DNA of 64,000 nt from the NCBI RefSeq assembly GCF_021044795.1, contig NZ_JAJNOP010000010.1. One strand, 5' to 3'. The position numbers were made by a program, and so were the translations under genes. Below, piece after piece: positions 16,191 through 25,200 of the stretch. The notes beneath the pieces are model-generated. The model saw nothing but the letters and a program-made list of their open reading frames with translations, searched no databases and was not told the DNA's origin. Within the stretch, counting starts at the first letter, position 1, and each line of letters starts with the position of its first letter. The stretch is from Acidaminococcus hominis (GTDB lineage: Bacteria > Bacillota > Negativicutes > Acidaminococcales > Acidaminococcaceae).

Positions 16191-17015
16191 TTAACGGAAT
16201 TCCACTTTCAAATGCTGCCGATTGGGCAAACGATTGTATTTATACTTGGGATACCCTACCAAAAGGGTGCCCACCACCACCTGTTTGGCCGGAACGTTCA
16301 ACAGTTCCCGCAGCGGCTGGTAATCAGCCTGGGCACAGGTCTGAATGAAGCCCATAATGGTGGTACCCAGACCCAGGGTGGGTGCATACAATTCAGCGTA
16401 GGCCCATGCCTGTTCGCAGTTGCTGATGCCGGTCATGTTCAGTCTCCGGGCCAGGGCGAAAATCAGCTGCTTGGCATTGCGGCCAATAATGTCGATTTTC
16501 CGCTCCCGGTATACTTCCAGCACCTTCAGATAGTACCGGCGCTGGGGAGCTTTTCTGTCGATTTCTTCCTGCATCCAATCAGCCACGCAGTCGGTAATCT
16601 TTTGGATCAATTCCCGGTCAGATACCACAATGTAGTACAAACCTTGGGAATTGGCAGCAGTAGGAGCGTACCGGGCAATATCCAGCAGCTCGGTAATCTT
16701 TTCTTCGCTGACCAGTTCATCCTTAAAATTCCGGATGCTTCTGCGCATACGCATAAAATCATAGGCGGATTTTTTATCTAGTACTGACGTAGGAACCGGA
16801 TCCGTTTCCTCGTAGGGGCAGCGGGAGTTGTCCAGGGCGCCCGTAGGGCAAACAGAAACACAATGGCCGCAGGACATACAGGACATATCATTGATGCAAA
16901 CCGGGCCTTTTTTGCCTTCGCTTTGGTTCATTTCCAAAATGCAGCTGGGGCAAACGTTGGAACATATCCCGCAATTAATGCACTTGTCTTGATCGACCGT
17001 TATTATACCAACCAA
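16191..17015 (-). CDS. Ferredoxin-nitroreductase fusion protein
   Basis: An N-terminal 2[4Fe-4S] ferredoxin domain (CINCGICSNVCP and CMSCGHCVSVCP within the first ~60 residues) is fused to an FMN nitroreductase domain (MRRSIRNFKDELV, ARYAPTAANSQ, LGLGTTIMGF). Such proteins are putative electron-transfer flavin reductases; the substrate is unknown. The start is uncertain: a TTG at 17015 has GAGG eight bases upstream, while a GTG at 17024 lacks a site. It ends about 80 bases before asp23. Confidence 0.88.
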   Translation of the reverse strand: MVGIITVDQDKCINCGICSNVCPSCILEMNQSEGKKGPVCINDMSCMSCGHCVSVCPTGALDNSRCPYEETDPVPTSVLDKKSAYDFMRMRRSIRNFKDELVSEEKITELLDIARYAPTAANSQGLYYIVVSDRELIQKITDCVADWMQEEIDRKAPQRRYYLKVLEVYRERKIDIIGRNAKQLIFALARRLNMTGISNCEQAWAYAELYAPTLGLGTTIMGFIQTCAQADYQPLRELLNVPAKQVVVGTLLVGYPKYKYNRLPNRQHLKVEFR

Positions 17016-17107
17016 ATATAACACCTCAAATTCTTACTGTCAGCGCAGTACTCATTTAACTATACTGCGAATTGTTTTAAAAATGATTTCAATTTGCTTA
17101 TAAATCC

Positions 17108-17132
17108 AAAAAAAGCCGGACATCCGTCCGGC
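17108..17132 (-). terminator. Terminator after tRNA-Asn
   Basis: GCCGGAC-GGAT-GTCCGGC followed by seven T on the minus strand, twelve bases past the tRNA CCA end. Confidence 0.9.
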
Positions 17133-17143
17133 ATATTTTTAAA

Positions 17144-17218
17144 TGGCTCCCCGAGTAAGACTCGAACTTACAACAACTCGATTAACAGTCGAGTGCTCTA
17201 CCATTGAGCTATCGGGGA
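17144..17218 (-). tRNA. tRNA-Asn (GTT)
   Basis: A 75-base cloverleaf including an encoded CCA. The acceptor stem is TCCCCGA/TCGGGGA, the anticodon loop is CTGTTAA with anticodon GTT, and the T-loop is GTTCGAGTC. It is followed by a rho-independent terminator. No integrase or attachment-site duplication is seen beside it. Confidence 0.97.
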
Positions 17219-17264
17219 ATCTCTCAACGAAGATTATTCTACACGAAAGTGCCTATCCTGTCAA

Positions 17265-17927
17265 CTACTTTTTTAAAAAAGGATAAGAAAAAAGTTGGAA
17301 CATACCCTGGTCATGAAGATAGCCGGTATCATTCAAGGCAAAGAGCGTTCTTTCCCCCCATTTATTGATGCCCAACACCGTTAAGGATGCCGGACGAATA
17401 TCAAAGGAAATCTGTTTATCGGCCACCTCCTGGATATCCAGGCCCAGCCAATAAAAAATCATGTTCTGGATGGTTCCCTTATGGGATACAATAATCAGGT
17501 CCCCAGGCTCCTCCATAAGCTTCTTGAAGCCTTCCACCGTGCGCTGGTAAAACTGCCGGCGGGTTTCTCCACCCTCGTAATTGATATGGTCCAGCTCCCG
17601 GCCGGTTACCGGCGGGTGGTAAAAGGCCTTGGATTCCTTGAGAGAAAGGCCAGCTGCCCGGCCATTGTTCTTCTCCCGAAGGAAGGCATAGGACTCCACC
17701 CCTGAAGCACCCAGTCTTTCTGCAATCATTTCGCCGCCCATTCGGGCCCGCTTCAGGTCGCTGGTCACAATCCTGGGGGGCGTATGGCCGGCAAAGTCCC
17801 GGGCCAGGCAGTCCGCCAGTTTCTTGAACTGGCCGCAGCCTTTTTCAGTCAGGGCCGAGTCGGTCCAGCCCCCGGTCAATGCCTGCACATGATGATCTGC
17901 TTCCCCATGCCGAATCAGGATAATCAT
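17265..17927 (-). CDS. Histidine phosphatase family protein
   Basis: A 220-residue phosphoglycerate-mutase-like phosphatase. The catalytic RHGEAD motif is at residues 6-11 and the second histidine is in IIVSHKGTIQNM, where families usually have SHGG. Substrate unknown; relatives include CobC and GpmB. It follows ylmH closely and is probably the last gene of the pgeF-ylmH cluster. Confidence 0.9.
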   Translation of the reverse strand: MIILIRHGEADHHVQALTGGWTDSALTEKGCGQFKKLADCLARDFAGHTPPRIVTSDLKRARMGGEMIAERLGASGVESYAFLREKNNGRAAGLSLKESKAFYHPPVTGRELDHINYEGGETRRQFYQRTVEGFKKLMEEPGDLIIVSHKGTIQNMIFYWLGLDIQEVADKQISFDIRPASLTVLGINKWGERTLFALNDTGYLHDQGMFQLFSYPFLKK

Positions 17928-17952
17928 GGTGTTCCTCCCTCGCTGCTGACGG

Positions 17953-18738
17953 TTAGATATACCGTTTCAGGGTAATGGCAAAACGGCCCTTCTTGGTGGT
18001 GCCCCGTACTTCGGACAGTTCCACCCTGCCCCGGGACCGGAAGGAAATAATATCCCCTTCTTTGACGGTCTGGGACGGACTTTTGGCGTCCTGCCAATTC
18101 AGCCGCACATTCTGACCCTTGATTTCATCTGCCATCCGGGAACGGGAAACCCCATAGCCCGCAGCAGCCACGGCGTCCAGCCGCAAAGCGGCTACCGTAG
18201 ACGAAATCAATTTGATTTTTTGTTCCTTTTCCTGCAAGTCCGCAAAAGCAATTTCCCGGACTTCTACAGTGGCGGCACCGATTTTGGTCAGATTGGTCAC
18301 CACGAAATTGCTCATGGCCGTATCCACCACTATCTGCCCGCCTTCTTCGTTAAATACAATGTCACCCATGATTTCCCGCTTGCACCCCAGGCCCATAAAG
18401 GCGCCCAGCACGTCCCGGTGACCGATATCGTAATACCGCTTGTCCCAGGTGATTTGCAGGGGAGTAATGGCGAAATCCGGCTGGCCGTAGAACTCTTCAC
18501 TGACAAAAGCAGCCCGCAGGCGTTCCGCATTCTGGAACCCGCCGTTTAATTCCACCCGGATATTGGGAAAGTTGGCAGCAATAATTTCTGCCACATTCTG
18601 TTCATGGGGATCCAAAAAGCCGGTTACCTTATAACGGCGGCTTTTCCGGGCCCCCTCAGCCAAATCCAGCAGCTGGCTGGCCAATTCGGCGTCTCCGCCG
18701 GCCTTAAAGTAGCGTAAAATTTTCTCTCGATCTGCCAT
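17953..18738 (-). CDS. ylmH: YlmH-family S4-domain RNA-binding protein
   Basis: This ~261-residue protein begins MADREKILRYFKAGGDAELA. It has the central YlmH domain (RYYDIGHRDVLGAFMGLGCKREIMGDI) and a C-terminal S4 domain (RLDAVAAAGYGVSRSRMADEIKGQNVRLNW). YlmH proteins are linked to division gene clusters and ribosome-associated quality control. The ATG at 18738 directly follows the proC stop, so the genes are coupled; no strong ribosome site is seen. Confidence 0.92.
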   Translation of the reverse strand: MADREKILRYFKAGGDAELASQLLDLAEGARKSRRYKVTGFLDPHEQNVAEIIAANFPNIRVELNGGFQNAERLRAAFVSEEFYGQPDFAITPLQITWDKRYYDIGHRDVLGAFMGLGCKREIMGDIVFNEEGGQIVVDTAMSNFVVTNLTKIGAATVEVREIAFADLQEKEQKIKLISSTVAALRLDAVAAAGYGVSRSRMADEIKGQNVRLNWQDAKSPSQTVKEGDIISFRSRGRVELSEVRGTTKKGRFAITLKRYI

Positions 18739-18739
18739 C

Positions 18740-19561
18740 TTATTTTTTGAGTGCAGCGCTGCGGTCAAGGACGGCCTGCACTGCATCGTAGAACGCTCCT
18801 CTCACTCCATGATTTTCCAGTGCCTTGATGCCGGCAATGGTAGTGCCGCCAGGGGACGTTACCTGATCCCGGAGCTGGGCCGGATGCACGCCGGTTTTCA
18901 GGGCCATCACCCCGCTGCCTGCCATGGTGGCAGCTGCCAGCTGAATGGACAAAGCCCGGGGCAGCCCTGCCATCACCCCGGCATCTGCCAGGGCATCCAT
19001 GACCACAAAGAAATAGCCGGGGCCGCAGCCGCTGATGGCCGTAATGGCCTCCATGGCTTTTTCGTCCACCCGGACCACCTGGCCGCAGGAGGCAAAAATA
19101 GCTTCCGTCAGCTCCAAGTCCTCTGCCGAAGCCTTGTCATCGCCGGTAATGGCAGTCATACCCATGCCCACCGCAAGGGGCGTATTGGGCATACAGCGGA
19201 TTACCCGGTGGCCGGGCACCAGGTCGTGGAGCATGGCAATATCATAGCTGCCCATAATGGACACCACCAGGGCCTCCGGGGCCATTGCCTTGCGCAGGTC
19301 GTCCGTTACAGCCGCTTTTGCCATTTGGGGCTTTACGGCCAGGATCACCAAATCCGCCCCCTGGACAGCTGCTGCATTATCCCCTACAGCCGTAATACCG
19401 TAGGTGTTTTGCAGATATTCCTGACGGGCTGCCGTAGGTACGCCAGCCGCCACTTGTCCCTTCTTTACCAAACCGCCCTGGAGCAGCCCCTTTAAAATAG
19501 CCTCACCCATGGCGCCGCAGCCAATAAAGGCAATTTTGGCGATAGTATTTATTGTTCCCAA
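18740..19561 (-). CDS. proC: Pyrroline-5-carboxylate reductase
   Basis: A 273-residue protein for the last step of proline synthesis: NAD(P)H reduction of P5C. The Rossmann motif IAFIGCGAMGEAIL is at the N-terminus. The substrate/dimer region reads ITAISGCGPGYFF and TSPGGTTIAGIKALE. The frame starts at a TTG (19561) inside the end of sepF. A later ATT/ATC start is possible but less likely. Its placement within the sepF-ylmH cluster, where ylmG often lies, is notable. Confidence 0.93.
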   Translation of the reverse strand: MGTINTIAKIAFIGCGAMGEAILKGLLQGGLVKKGQVAAGVPTAARQEYLQNTYGITAVGDNAAAVQGADLVILAVKPQMAKAAVTDDLRKAMAPEALVVSIMGSYDIAMLHDLVPGHRVIRCMPNTPLAVGMGMTAITGDDKASAEDLELTEAIFASCGQVVRVDEKAMEAITAISGCGPGYFFVVMDALADAGVMAGLPRALSIQLAAATMAGSGVMALKTGVHPAQLRDQVTSPGGTTIAGIKALENHGVRGAFYDAVQAVLDRSAALKK

Positions 19562-20067
19562 GGAGAATTCCCTTCTTCCTCTACGTAATTGGTATTTTCC
19601 GTATCGATGTCAATATTAGGAGGCGCGCAGACCAGGATATTCCGGCCAATTTTCTTGACGGTGCCGTCCAAGGCATAAATGGTGCCGCTGACAAAGTCCA
19701 CAATGCGCTTGCGCACGTCGGGATCCGTATCTTCGAAATTGATGACCACCGGCTGGTTTTTGCACAGATAGTCCGCCATTTTTTGGGAATCATTGAAGTC
19801 AATGGGTTCAATTACCACCACACTGACCGGATTGCGGTTTACAGGCATGGACATGACCTTGTCCGCATCGTTATTGCGATTTTCCACAGGGGGTACCTCC
19901 CGTCTGCTTTCTTCATAACTGGTTTCCGGCTGGCTGTGTCTGCCAAAAATGGGAACCACCTTGCTGTCCTCATCCCGCAGTTCTTCCCCGCCGTCCATTT
20001 CCGGTTTGTCTTCTTCCTTATAAAAGCCAAGGGATTCCGTAATTTTTCTCATAAAGTCGAAATTCAT
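19549..20067 (-). CDS. sepF: Cell division protein SepF
   Basis: A 172-residue SepF, the FtsZ membrane anchor and bundler. The N-terminal MNFDFMRKITESLGF segment is the amphipathic membrane-binding helix. A variable acidic linker leads to the SepF core (EPIDFNDSQKMADYLCKNQPVVINFE, FVSGTIYALDGTVKKIG). The start at 20067 is chosen for the helix and an upstream GGAG. It overlaps proC by about 13 bases. Confidence 0.94.
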   Translation of the reverse strand: MNFDFMRKITESLGFYKEEDKPEMDGGEELRDEDSKVVPIFGRHSQPETSYEESRREVPPVENRNNDADKVMSMPVNRNPVSVVVIEPIDFNDSQKMADYLCKNQPVVINFEDTDPDVRKRIVDFVSGTIYALDGTVKKIGRNILVCAPPNIDIDTENTNYVEEEGNSPWEQ

Positions 20068-20085
20068 GCAGTCCACCGCTCCATC

Positions 20086-20790
20086 TTAAAATTTTAGTGA
20101 GTAATCCCGGGCGCCAAACAGTGCGGAACCTACCCGGATTTCATTGGCTCCTTCTTCGATTGCTACCCAGTAGTCGTGGGTCATGCCCATGGACAAGGTG
20201 TCACAGGCAGGGGATTGCAGCTGGTTTTTCAGGTACAGGAAATCCTGATAGCCTGCCGCAAAGACAGGACGGGTTTCTTCCACCTGGTCCGTTGCCTGGG
20301 CAATCACCATAACGCCCCGGACCCGGAGGTGGGGATAGTTCCCCAGCTTGGGAATAACGGCCCGGAATTCCTCCGGTGCAAAGCCGCTCTTTTGTTCTTC
20401 CCCAGCTTCGTTGATCTGGAGCAGCACATCCTGAACCTTGCCCAGGGCGGCCGCTTCCTTATCCAGATGCTGCATAATCTTTTCGCTGTCCACCGATTCA
20501 ATGATGGCAAAATGCTCCACCGCATGCTTGGCCTTGTTGGTCTGCAGGTGGCCGATCAAATGCCAAACACCACCAGGAGGCAGTACCTCCTGCTTGTGCA
20601 TGGCTTCCTGGACCCGGTTTTCCCCCACATCCGTCAGCCCTGCCGCCAGTGCTTCCGTTACAATCTCCGGAGGATGATTTTTGGTCACCGCCAAAATGGT
20701 CACCTTATCCCCCGTTGCTTTCTTTTCCTTGCGATTGGCAAGAGCCTCCTGAACCTTGGCCTGTACCTTCGCCAAATTTTCCTGTAACAT
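20086..20790 (-). CDS. yggS: YggS/PROSC-family PLP-binding protein
   Basis: A 234-residue pyridoxal-phosphate homeostasis protein. The PLP lysine is in TILAVTKNHPPE (about residue 37). Other family signatures are VGENRVQEAMHK, WHLIGHLQTNKAKH and SMGMTHDYWVAIEEGANEIRVGSALFG. It regulates the cellular PLP pool and typically precedes sepF in Firmicutes, as here. Confidence 0.95.
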   Translation of the reverse strand: MLQENLAKVQAKVQEALANRKEKKATGDKVTILAVTKNHPPEIVTEALAAGLTDVGENRVQEAMHKQEVLPPGGVWHLIGHLQTNKAKHAVEHFAIIESVDSEKIMQHLDKEAAALGKVQDVLLQINEAGEEQKSGFAPEEFRAVIPKLGNYPHLRVRGVMVIAQATDQVEETRPVFAAGYQDFLYLKNQLQSPACDTLSMGMTHDYWVAIEEGANEIRVGSALFGARDYSLKF

Positions 20791-20807
20791 AGGCTCTCTC
20801 TCCCTTC

Positions 20808-21611
20808 CTATTTTCTAAACAAAATGCCCGCCAGTCTCCCGGTCTTGCCATGCTCGCCACGGTAGGAGAAAAAGTCTCCCTGATGGCAGCAGGTACAATA
20901 ATCGGACCGGAAAATCATCTCCTGAGGCACGCCGGCCTCCAGCAGCTGCAGGGTATTCATTTTCCACAGATCCAGCTGGTAGTGTCCTTCCCGACCCGGT
21001 GTAAAACAGGAGGCATAGGCTTCTGCCTGGGACCGTACGGCCTCGTCCACTTCGTAGCAGCAGGGACCGATGGAAGGCCCGATGCCCACAGCTAGATTAT
21101 GGGGCTGGCAGCCAAAGGCTTCTGCCAGCTGTTCTACTGCTTTCTTAGCAATACCTGCCACGCTGCCCCGCCACCCGGCATGAACTAGGCCGATGGCATT
21201 GCTGCAGGTATCCACCAGTAGAATAGGGACACAGTCGGCAAATACCAATAAAAGAGGCAGGTTCCGGCAGTCCGTAATGAGACCGTCCGTTTGGGGCAGG
21301 GTATCTTCATAGGTAAACGCCCCTTTGCCTGCATCCGCCTCTGTCACACGCACAATGTGGGTGCTGTGCACCTGGTTGCAGGTGACCGTCCGGTTCAGGT
21401 CAAAGCCCAGTGCCTTGGCCACTTTCTGCCGGTTGCGGACCACCTTCTCCGGGTTATCCCCTGAGTGCAGGCCCATATTCAAAATGCCTTCCAAATTATC
21501 GCTTTCCCCGCCTGTACGGCAGGTAAAAGCATGGCCAACGCCCAGTTTTTCCCAGGCTGGGAAATAGCCAAAGCGCAAGCCGTCTTTTTCTCGTATTGCA
21601 AATGGAGCCAC
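20808..21611 (-). CDS. pgeF: Polyphenol oxidase/laccase-domain protein PgeF
   Basis: A 267-residue YfiH-family protein with the zinc/purine-site motifs TCNQVHSTHIV, LVFADCVPILLVD and GLVHAGWRGSVAG, plus CCYEVDEAVR. Family members act as purine nucleoside hydrolases/phosphorylases or peptidoglycan-editing factors. It opens the cluster pgeF-yggS-sepF-proC-ylmH. Confidence 0.92.
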   Translation of the reverse strand: MAPFAIREKDGLRFGYFPAWEKLGVGHAFTCRTGGESDNLEGILNMGLHSGDNPEKVVRNRQKVAKALGFDLNRTVTCNQVHSTHIVRVTEADAGKGAFTYEDTLPQTDGLITDCRNLPLLLVFADCVPILLVDTCSNAIGLVHAGWRGSVAGIAKKAVEQLAEAFGCQPHNLAVGIGPSIGPCCYEVDEAVRSQAEAYASCFTPGREGHYQLDLWKMNTLQLLEAGVPQEMIFRSDYCTCCHQGDFFSYRGEHGKTGRLAGILFRK

Positions 21612-21642
21612 GCTCCCACCTCGTTTCCCCTTGGAGTTATAT

Positions 21643-21684
21643 AAAAATGGAAGTTACCGAAAACTTGCTTTCAGTAACTTCCAT
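21643..21684 (-). terminator. Terminator after pap
   Basis: ATGGAAGTTAC and GTAACTTCCAT form an 11-bp perfect stem followed by TTTTTATAT on the minus strand. T-rich sequence on the other side suggests it can act in both directions. Confidence 0.85.
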
Positions 21685-21759
21685 TGTACTGTTTTTTTTG
21701 GCGTTTGTAAAACGAAAAGCCAGAAAATCCCGTCCAAAACCACGGGGTTCCAAAGAAAT

Positions 21760-23250
21760 TTACGCCTTTTGTCCCGCCTTGGCCAGAGCCGCTTCCATCC
21801 GGGCAATCACCGTTTCCAACACCTTGATCCGGGCGTACAGTTTGTTGTTGGCTTCCACCACCGTCCAGGGTGCCTCAGGGGTATCCGTCCGGTAGATCAT
21901 TTCGTTTACCGCATCCACGTAGGCATCCCATTTGGACCGGTTCCGCCAATCGTCCGGGGTAATCTTCCAGGTCTTGTTGGGATCATTCTCCCGGTCCTGG
22001 AACCGCTTTAACTGCTCATCCTGGTCAATGTGCATCCAAAATTTCTGCACAATAATGCCCTGCTTCACCCATTGGGCTTCCATGTCCTGGATTTCCCCAT
22101 AGGCCCGGCGCCATTCTGGATTGGTGGCAAAATGCTCAATTCTCTCCACCAGCACCCGACCATACCAGGTACGGTCAAAGATGGCAATCTCGCCTGGGCG
22201 GGGAATCTTGGTCCAGAACCGCCACAGATAGTGGAACTGGTTCTCCCACTCGTTGGGAGCGCTTACAGGATTCACCTGGTAGCCCAGGGGATCAAAGGAT
22301 TCCGACAAGCGCTTGATGGCGCCGCCCTTGCCGCCGGCATCCTGCCCTTCAAAGGCAATAATGGTGCTGATTTTCCGTTTGGCCAGCTCCACCTGCAATT
22401 CACCCAGACGCTTGTGGCATTTCTTCAGTTTCTTGTCATATTCGTCCGAATCCATGGGCTGGTTGGGATCAAAAGTAGCCAAAATATCCGGCACCGAAGG
22501 ATCCTTCACCGGGGCAATATCCCGCTGCACCTTCAGCTGGCTCTGCCGCAGGGCCTTTTCCATACAAGCAATCAGCACCTGGAATACAGCTTCCGTCCCG
22601 GTCTTTTTGTCTTCCATGGGAATAATGTGCCAAGGAGCCACGCTGGTATCCGTAGCCGCCAGCATCTTCTCGTATACCTCCCGGTAGGCATTGTAGTCGA
22701 TGCCCTCAATGCCGGAAGGCGTCAGCTTTTCCCACAAGCTGCTATCGGAAGGTCCCTTTTCCAGGTTTTCCTTCTGCTGCTTTTTGGAGATATGGGTAAA
22801 TATCTTGATGATGGTATAACCGCCATCGGTAAGTTCTTTTTCAAAGGTATTGATTTCCTCGTAGGAAACATTGTACCAGGAAGCCGCTTCGTCCGGGTCC
22901 CCTACCAAATGCTCATTGCACAGAAAATACCAGGCCCTGTGATGAATGGCAATATGCCCCTTGGCCGGCAGTTCATTCCAGAATTGGGTAAAGAAAGGAC
23001 TTTCCTTTTGGGCGTCCGTGGTCTTAGAAGCAGAAAATACCCGAAAACCACGAGGGTCCAATGCAGAAATCACCTTGCTGATCAGCTCGCTGCGGAAGGT
23101 CCCCCGAAAGCCTTCGAACAGAATAATCACAGGTACCCCTGCATCCCGCAGAGACCGCTGCAAAAACCCCAGCCGATTGGTTTCTTCCTCCATTTTATCC
23201 GTATACTCTTTTTTAGAAATCTTAGTGTCCAAATCAATCTTGTCCAGCAT
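21760..23250 (-). CDS. pap: Polyphosphate:AMP phosphotransferase (tandem PPK2)
   Basis: A ~495-residue protein with two PPK2 domains. The N-terminal copy has a degenerate P-loop (EGFRGTFRSE, near residue 46). The C-terminal copy has an intact one (FEGQDAGGKGGAI, near residue 300) and the lid FDRTWYGRVLVERIE. This architecture is that of class II PPK2 enzymes that phosphorylate AMP to ADP with polyphosphate. The start may be the ATG at 23256 or 23250; the latter has better spacing to GGAGG. It is monocistronic. Confidence 0.9.
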   Translation of the reverse strand: MLDKIDLDTKISKKEYTDKMEEETNRLGFLQRSLRDAGVPVIILFEGFRGTFRSELISKVISALDPRGFRVFSASKTTDAQKESPFFTQFWNELPAKGHIAIHHRAWYFLCNEHLVGDPDEAASWYNVSYEEINTFEKELTDGGYTIIKIFTHISKKQQKENLEKGPSDSSLWEKLTPSGIEGIDYNAYREVYEKMLAATDTSVAPWHIIPMEDKKTGTEAVFQVLIACMEKALRQSQLKVQRDIAPVKDPSVPDILATFDPNQPMDSDEYDKKLKKCHKRLGELQVELAKRKISTIIAFEGQDAGGKGGAIKRLSESFDPLGYQVNPVSAPNEWENQFHYLWRFWTKIPRPGEIAIFDRTWYGRVLVERIEHFATNPEWRRAYGEIQDMEAQWVKQGIIVQKFWMHIDQDEQLKRFQDRENDPNKTWKITPDDWRNRSKWDAYVDAVNEMIYRTDTPEAPWTVVEANNKLYARIKVLETVIARMEAALAKAGQKA

Positions 23251-23442
23251 GAGCATTCCTCCCTCCGGCAGGGAATCAGGCGGTGCGTGTAATTCCTATG
23301 CCATGTATCTTTATATTATACCATGCTTTTGGTTTTTCAGGACCAAACTTTATTACAAATACTTCCATGTTTCTTCCTATTTACTCCGAAATTGTACGGT
23401 TTTCTATGGAAAGTGAGCAGGAATTTTTCTGGGTTCCATAAA

Positions 23443-23486
23443 AAAGGAGCCGTGAAAAATGATTGCTCATTTTTCGCAGCTCCTTT
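23443..23486 (-). terminator. Terminator after hgdH
   Basis: A long stem (AAAGGAGC...AAAAATGA / TCATTTTTC...GCTCCTTT) lies just past the hgdH stop and ends in a T-run. Confidence 0.85.
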
Positions 23487-23499
23487 AAGCGAGGCAAAA

Positions 23500-24495
23500 T
23501 TATTTGATTTTGTTCTTGCAATCGCCAGTTTCCACGTAATCTTTCAGGTTCTGATAGCTGGTTTCCACCATGTTCTTCACGGCTTCATCAGTGTAGGAAC
23601 CCAGATGCGGGGAGATCAGGACTTTCGGGTACAGGCTTACCAGTTTGGCAAATTGCGCATTGGGGATTTCTTTGTCGCCAAAGTTCTTGCCGAACAGTTC
23701 AGCTTCGCCATCCAGGGTATCAGCAGCAAAGCCGCCCAGTTTACCGCTTTCAATGGCTTCGATGACAGCATCGGTATCTACCAGCTGGCCGCGGGCTGCG
23801 TTAACCAGGATAGCGCCGTCTTTCATCTTGCTGATGAATTCTTTGGTAACAACCTTGCCGTTTTCCTTGATGTAAGGAGCATGCAGGGAAATGATATCGG
23901 ATTTAGCCAACAGTTCGTCCATGGAAACCTGGGTAGCATAGTCATCGATGCCTTTGATTTGGAAGACATCTTCGCCGATTACGGTAGCACCCATGCCGTG
24001 GAAAATCTGAGCGCAGACACGGCCGATACGGCCCAGGCCTACGATACCAACGGTGCAGTTGCGGATTTCCTTGGAGAACATTTCGCTGTCAACAACGAAG
24101 TTCTTTTTGGCGGATTGGCTGGTAGTGTATGCCAGATGTCTCAGCAGCATCATAGCATGGGTAACGGCCAATTCAGCAATGGCGTTGGGGGAATAGCCAG
24201 GAACAAAGGCCATCTTGAAGCCCAGTTCTTTAGCATAGGGAATATCGATATGATCGGTACCAACAGTTCTGGTCAGAAGATATTTAACACCCAGTTCTTT
24301 GTAGATGTCCAGGTTCTGTTTGTTGGCAAAGCAGTTGCCGCGCAGGATAACAGCTTCGTAGCCCTTAGCTTTTTCAGCAGATTCTTTCGTATTCAGATAT
24401 TCAGGAATACAAGTGATTTCATAATTGAAATCTTTGTTGCAAGCCTCAAAAATCGGTAATTCTACGTCTCTAACTCCATAACATAAAACTTTCAT
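23500..24495 (-). CDS. hgdH: (R)-2-hydroxyglutarate dehydrogenase-like D-2-hydroxyacid dehydrogenase
   Basis: A 331-residue NAD-dependent D-2-hydroxyacid dehydrogenase. The nucleotide motif VGIVGLGRIG is near residue 150. Catalytic Arg is in NAARGQLVD (about 235) and His in ISPHLGSYT (about 297), with Glu in DGEAELF. From memory it is closely similar across its length to A. fermentans HgdH (MKVLCYGVRDVELPIFEACN start, same length). That enzyme reduces 2-oxoglutarate in the hydroxyglutarate pathway of glutamate fermentation. D-lactate dehydrogenase is the alternative. It is monocistronic, with a promoter at 24558-24585. Confidence 0.8.
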   Translation of the reverse strand: MKVLCYGVRDVELPIFEACNKDFNYEITCIPEYLNTKESAEKAKGYEAVILRGNCFANKQNLDIYKELGVKYLLTRTVGTDHIDIPYAKELGFKMAFVPGYSPNAIAELAVTHAMMLLRHLAYTTSQSAKKNFVVDSEMFSKEIRNCTVGIVGLGRIGRVCAQIFHGMGATVIGEDVFQIKGIDDYATQVSMDELLAKSDIISLHAPYIKENGKVVTKEFISKMKDGAILVNAARGQLVDTDAVIEAIESGKLGGFAADTLDGEAELFGKNFGDKEIPNAQFAKLVSLYPKVLISPHLGSYTDEAVKNMVETSYQNLKDYVETGDCKNKIK

Positions 24496-24557
24496 ACCAT
24501 TACCTCCTGTAGATGCACTTATTGCTGGACTGTTTTACCAGTCCGCCCCTCAGTATC

Positions 24558-24585
24558 ATTTTATCATGGAAAAATTTATTTTCAA
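24558..24585 (-). promoter_or_regulatory. Promoter of hgdH
   Basis: TTGAAA (24580-24585) and TAAAAT (24558-24563) are separated by 16 bases. Upstream, GTATACAT (24603-24610) and ATGTATAC (24642-24649) form a perfect, widely spaced inverted repeat that could bind a regulator. Confidence 0.55.
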
Positions 24586-24712
24586 TATAATTTCCGTATT
24601 TTGTATACATTTATAGAAAAGTTAAATAATTACTTTTGATTATGTATACTTTATTAGCCAAAAAGGGTCTGTACCATAAACAGGTCAGCAGACTGCTGCT
24701 CTGCTGAAAAAA

Positions 24713-24750
24713 GAAGCTGTGCAAAATGGATTTCCTTTTTGCACAGCTTC
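24713..24750 (-). terminator. Terminator after desulfoferrodoxin gene
   Basis: GAAGCTGTGC and GCACAGCTTC form a stem followed by six T on the minus strand, just past the stop at 24766. Confidence 0.88.
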
Positions 24751-24765
24751 TCCAATTACACGGTC

Positions 24766-25140
24766 TTAGGCTTTCCACAGACCATGCAGGTTGCAGTAAG
24801 CGTAAACGCCTTCGACTTCATCCCCTGCTACCAGAGCAAAAGCTGCTTTCGGAGCATCGCCCGGTTTCAGGTCTTTTCTTTGTACGCCATTCTTGGTGGC
24901 CAAAACGATGAATTCAATATAATGTTCTGCAGTCATAGGATGTTCCACAGAGCCAACGGTAACATTCACTACGCCGTCCTTCACTTCATAAACAGGTACG
25001 TGTTTTTCTTTGGCAGCGTCAACCGTATTGGGGACCAATTCACCCATTTTTTCGCCGCAGCAGATTACGGGAACACCGGTAGCTTTTACCAAAGTAATGA
25101 TTTGACCACAATGGGCACATTTAAAGAATTTAGGTTCCAT
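24766..25140 (-). CDS. dfx: Desulfoferrodoxin (superoxide reductase)
   Basis: A 124-residue two-centre superoxide reductase that detoxifies superoxide without making O2, typical of anaerobes. The N-terminal desulforedoxin Fe site has Cys8, Cys11, Cys27 and Cys28. The catalytic centre II ligands are His47, His67, His73, Cys116 and His119 (EKHVPVYE, EHPMTAEHYIEF, YCNLHGLWKA), with the adjacent Glu-Lys. It is monocistronic. A palindrome overlaps its likely promoter. Confidence 0.95.
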   Translation of the reverse strand: MEPKFFKCAHCGQIITLVKATGVPVICCGEKMGELVPNTVDAAKEKHVPVYEVKDGVVNVTVGSVEHPMTAEHYIEFIVLATKNGVQRKDLKPGDAPKAAFALVAGDEVEGVYAYCNLHGLWKA

Positions 25141-25200
25141 AATAAAGCCTCCTCATAGATAACCATAACCAATTGAATGTCTGTCTTCAACATCTATTGA

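Noticed and set aside
17144..17218. tRNA-Asn as an integration site for a mobile element.
   Set aside because: No integrase or duplicated tRNA end nearby; the flanks are housekeeping genes.
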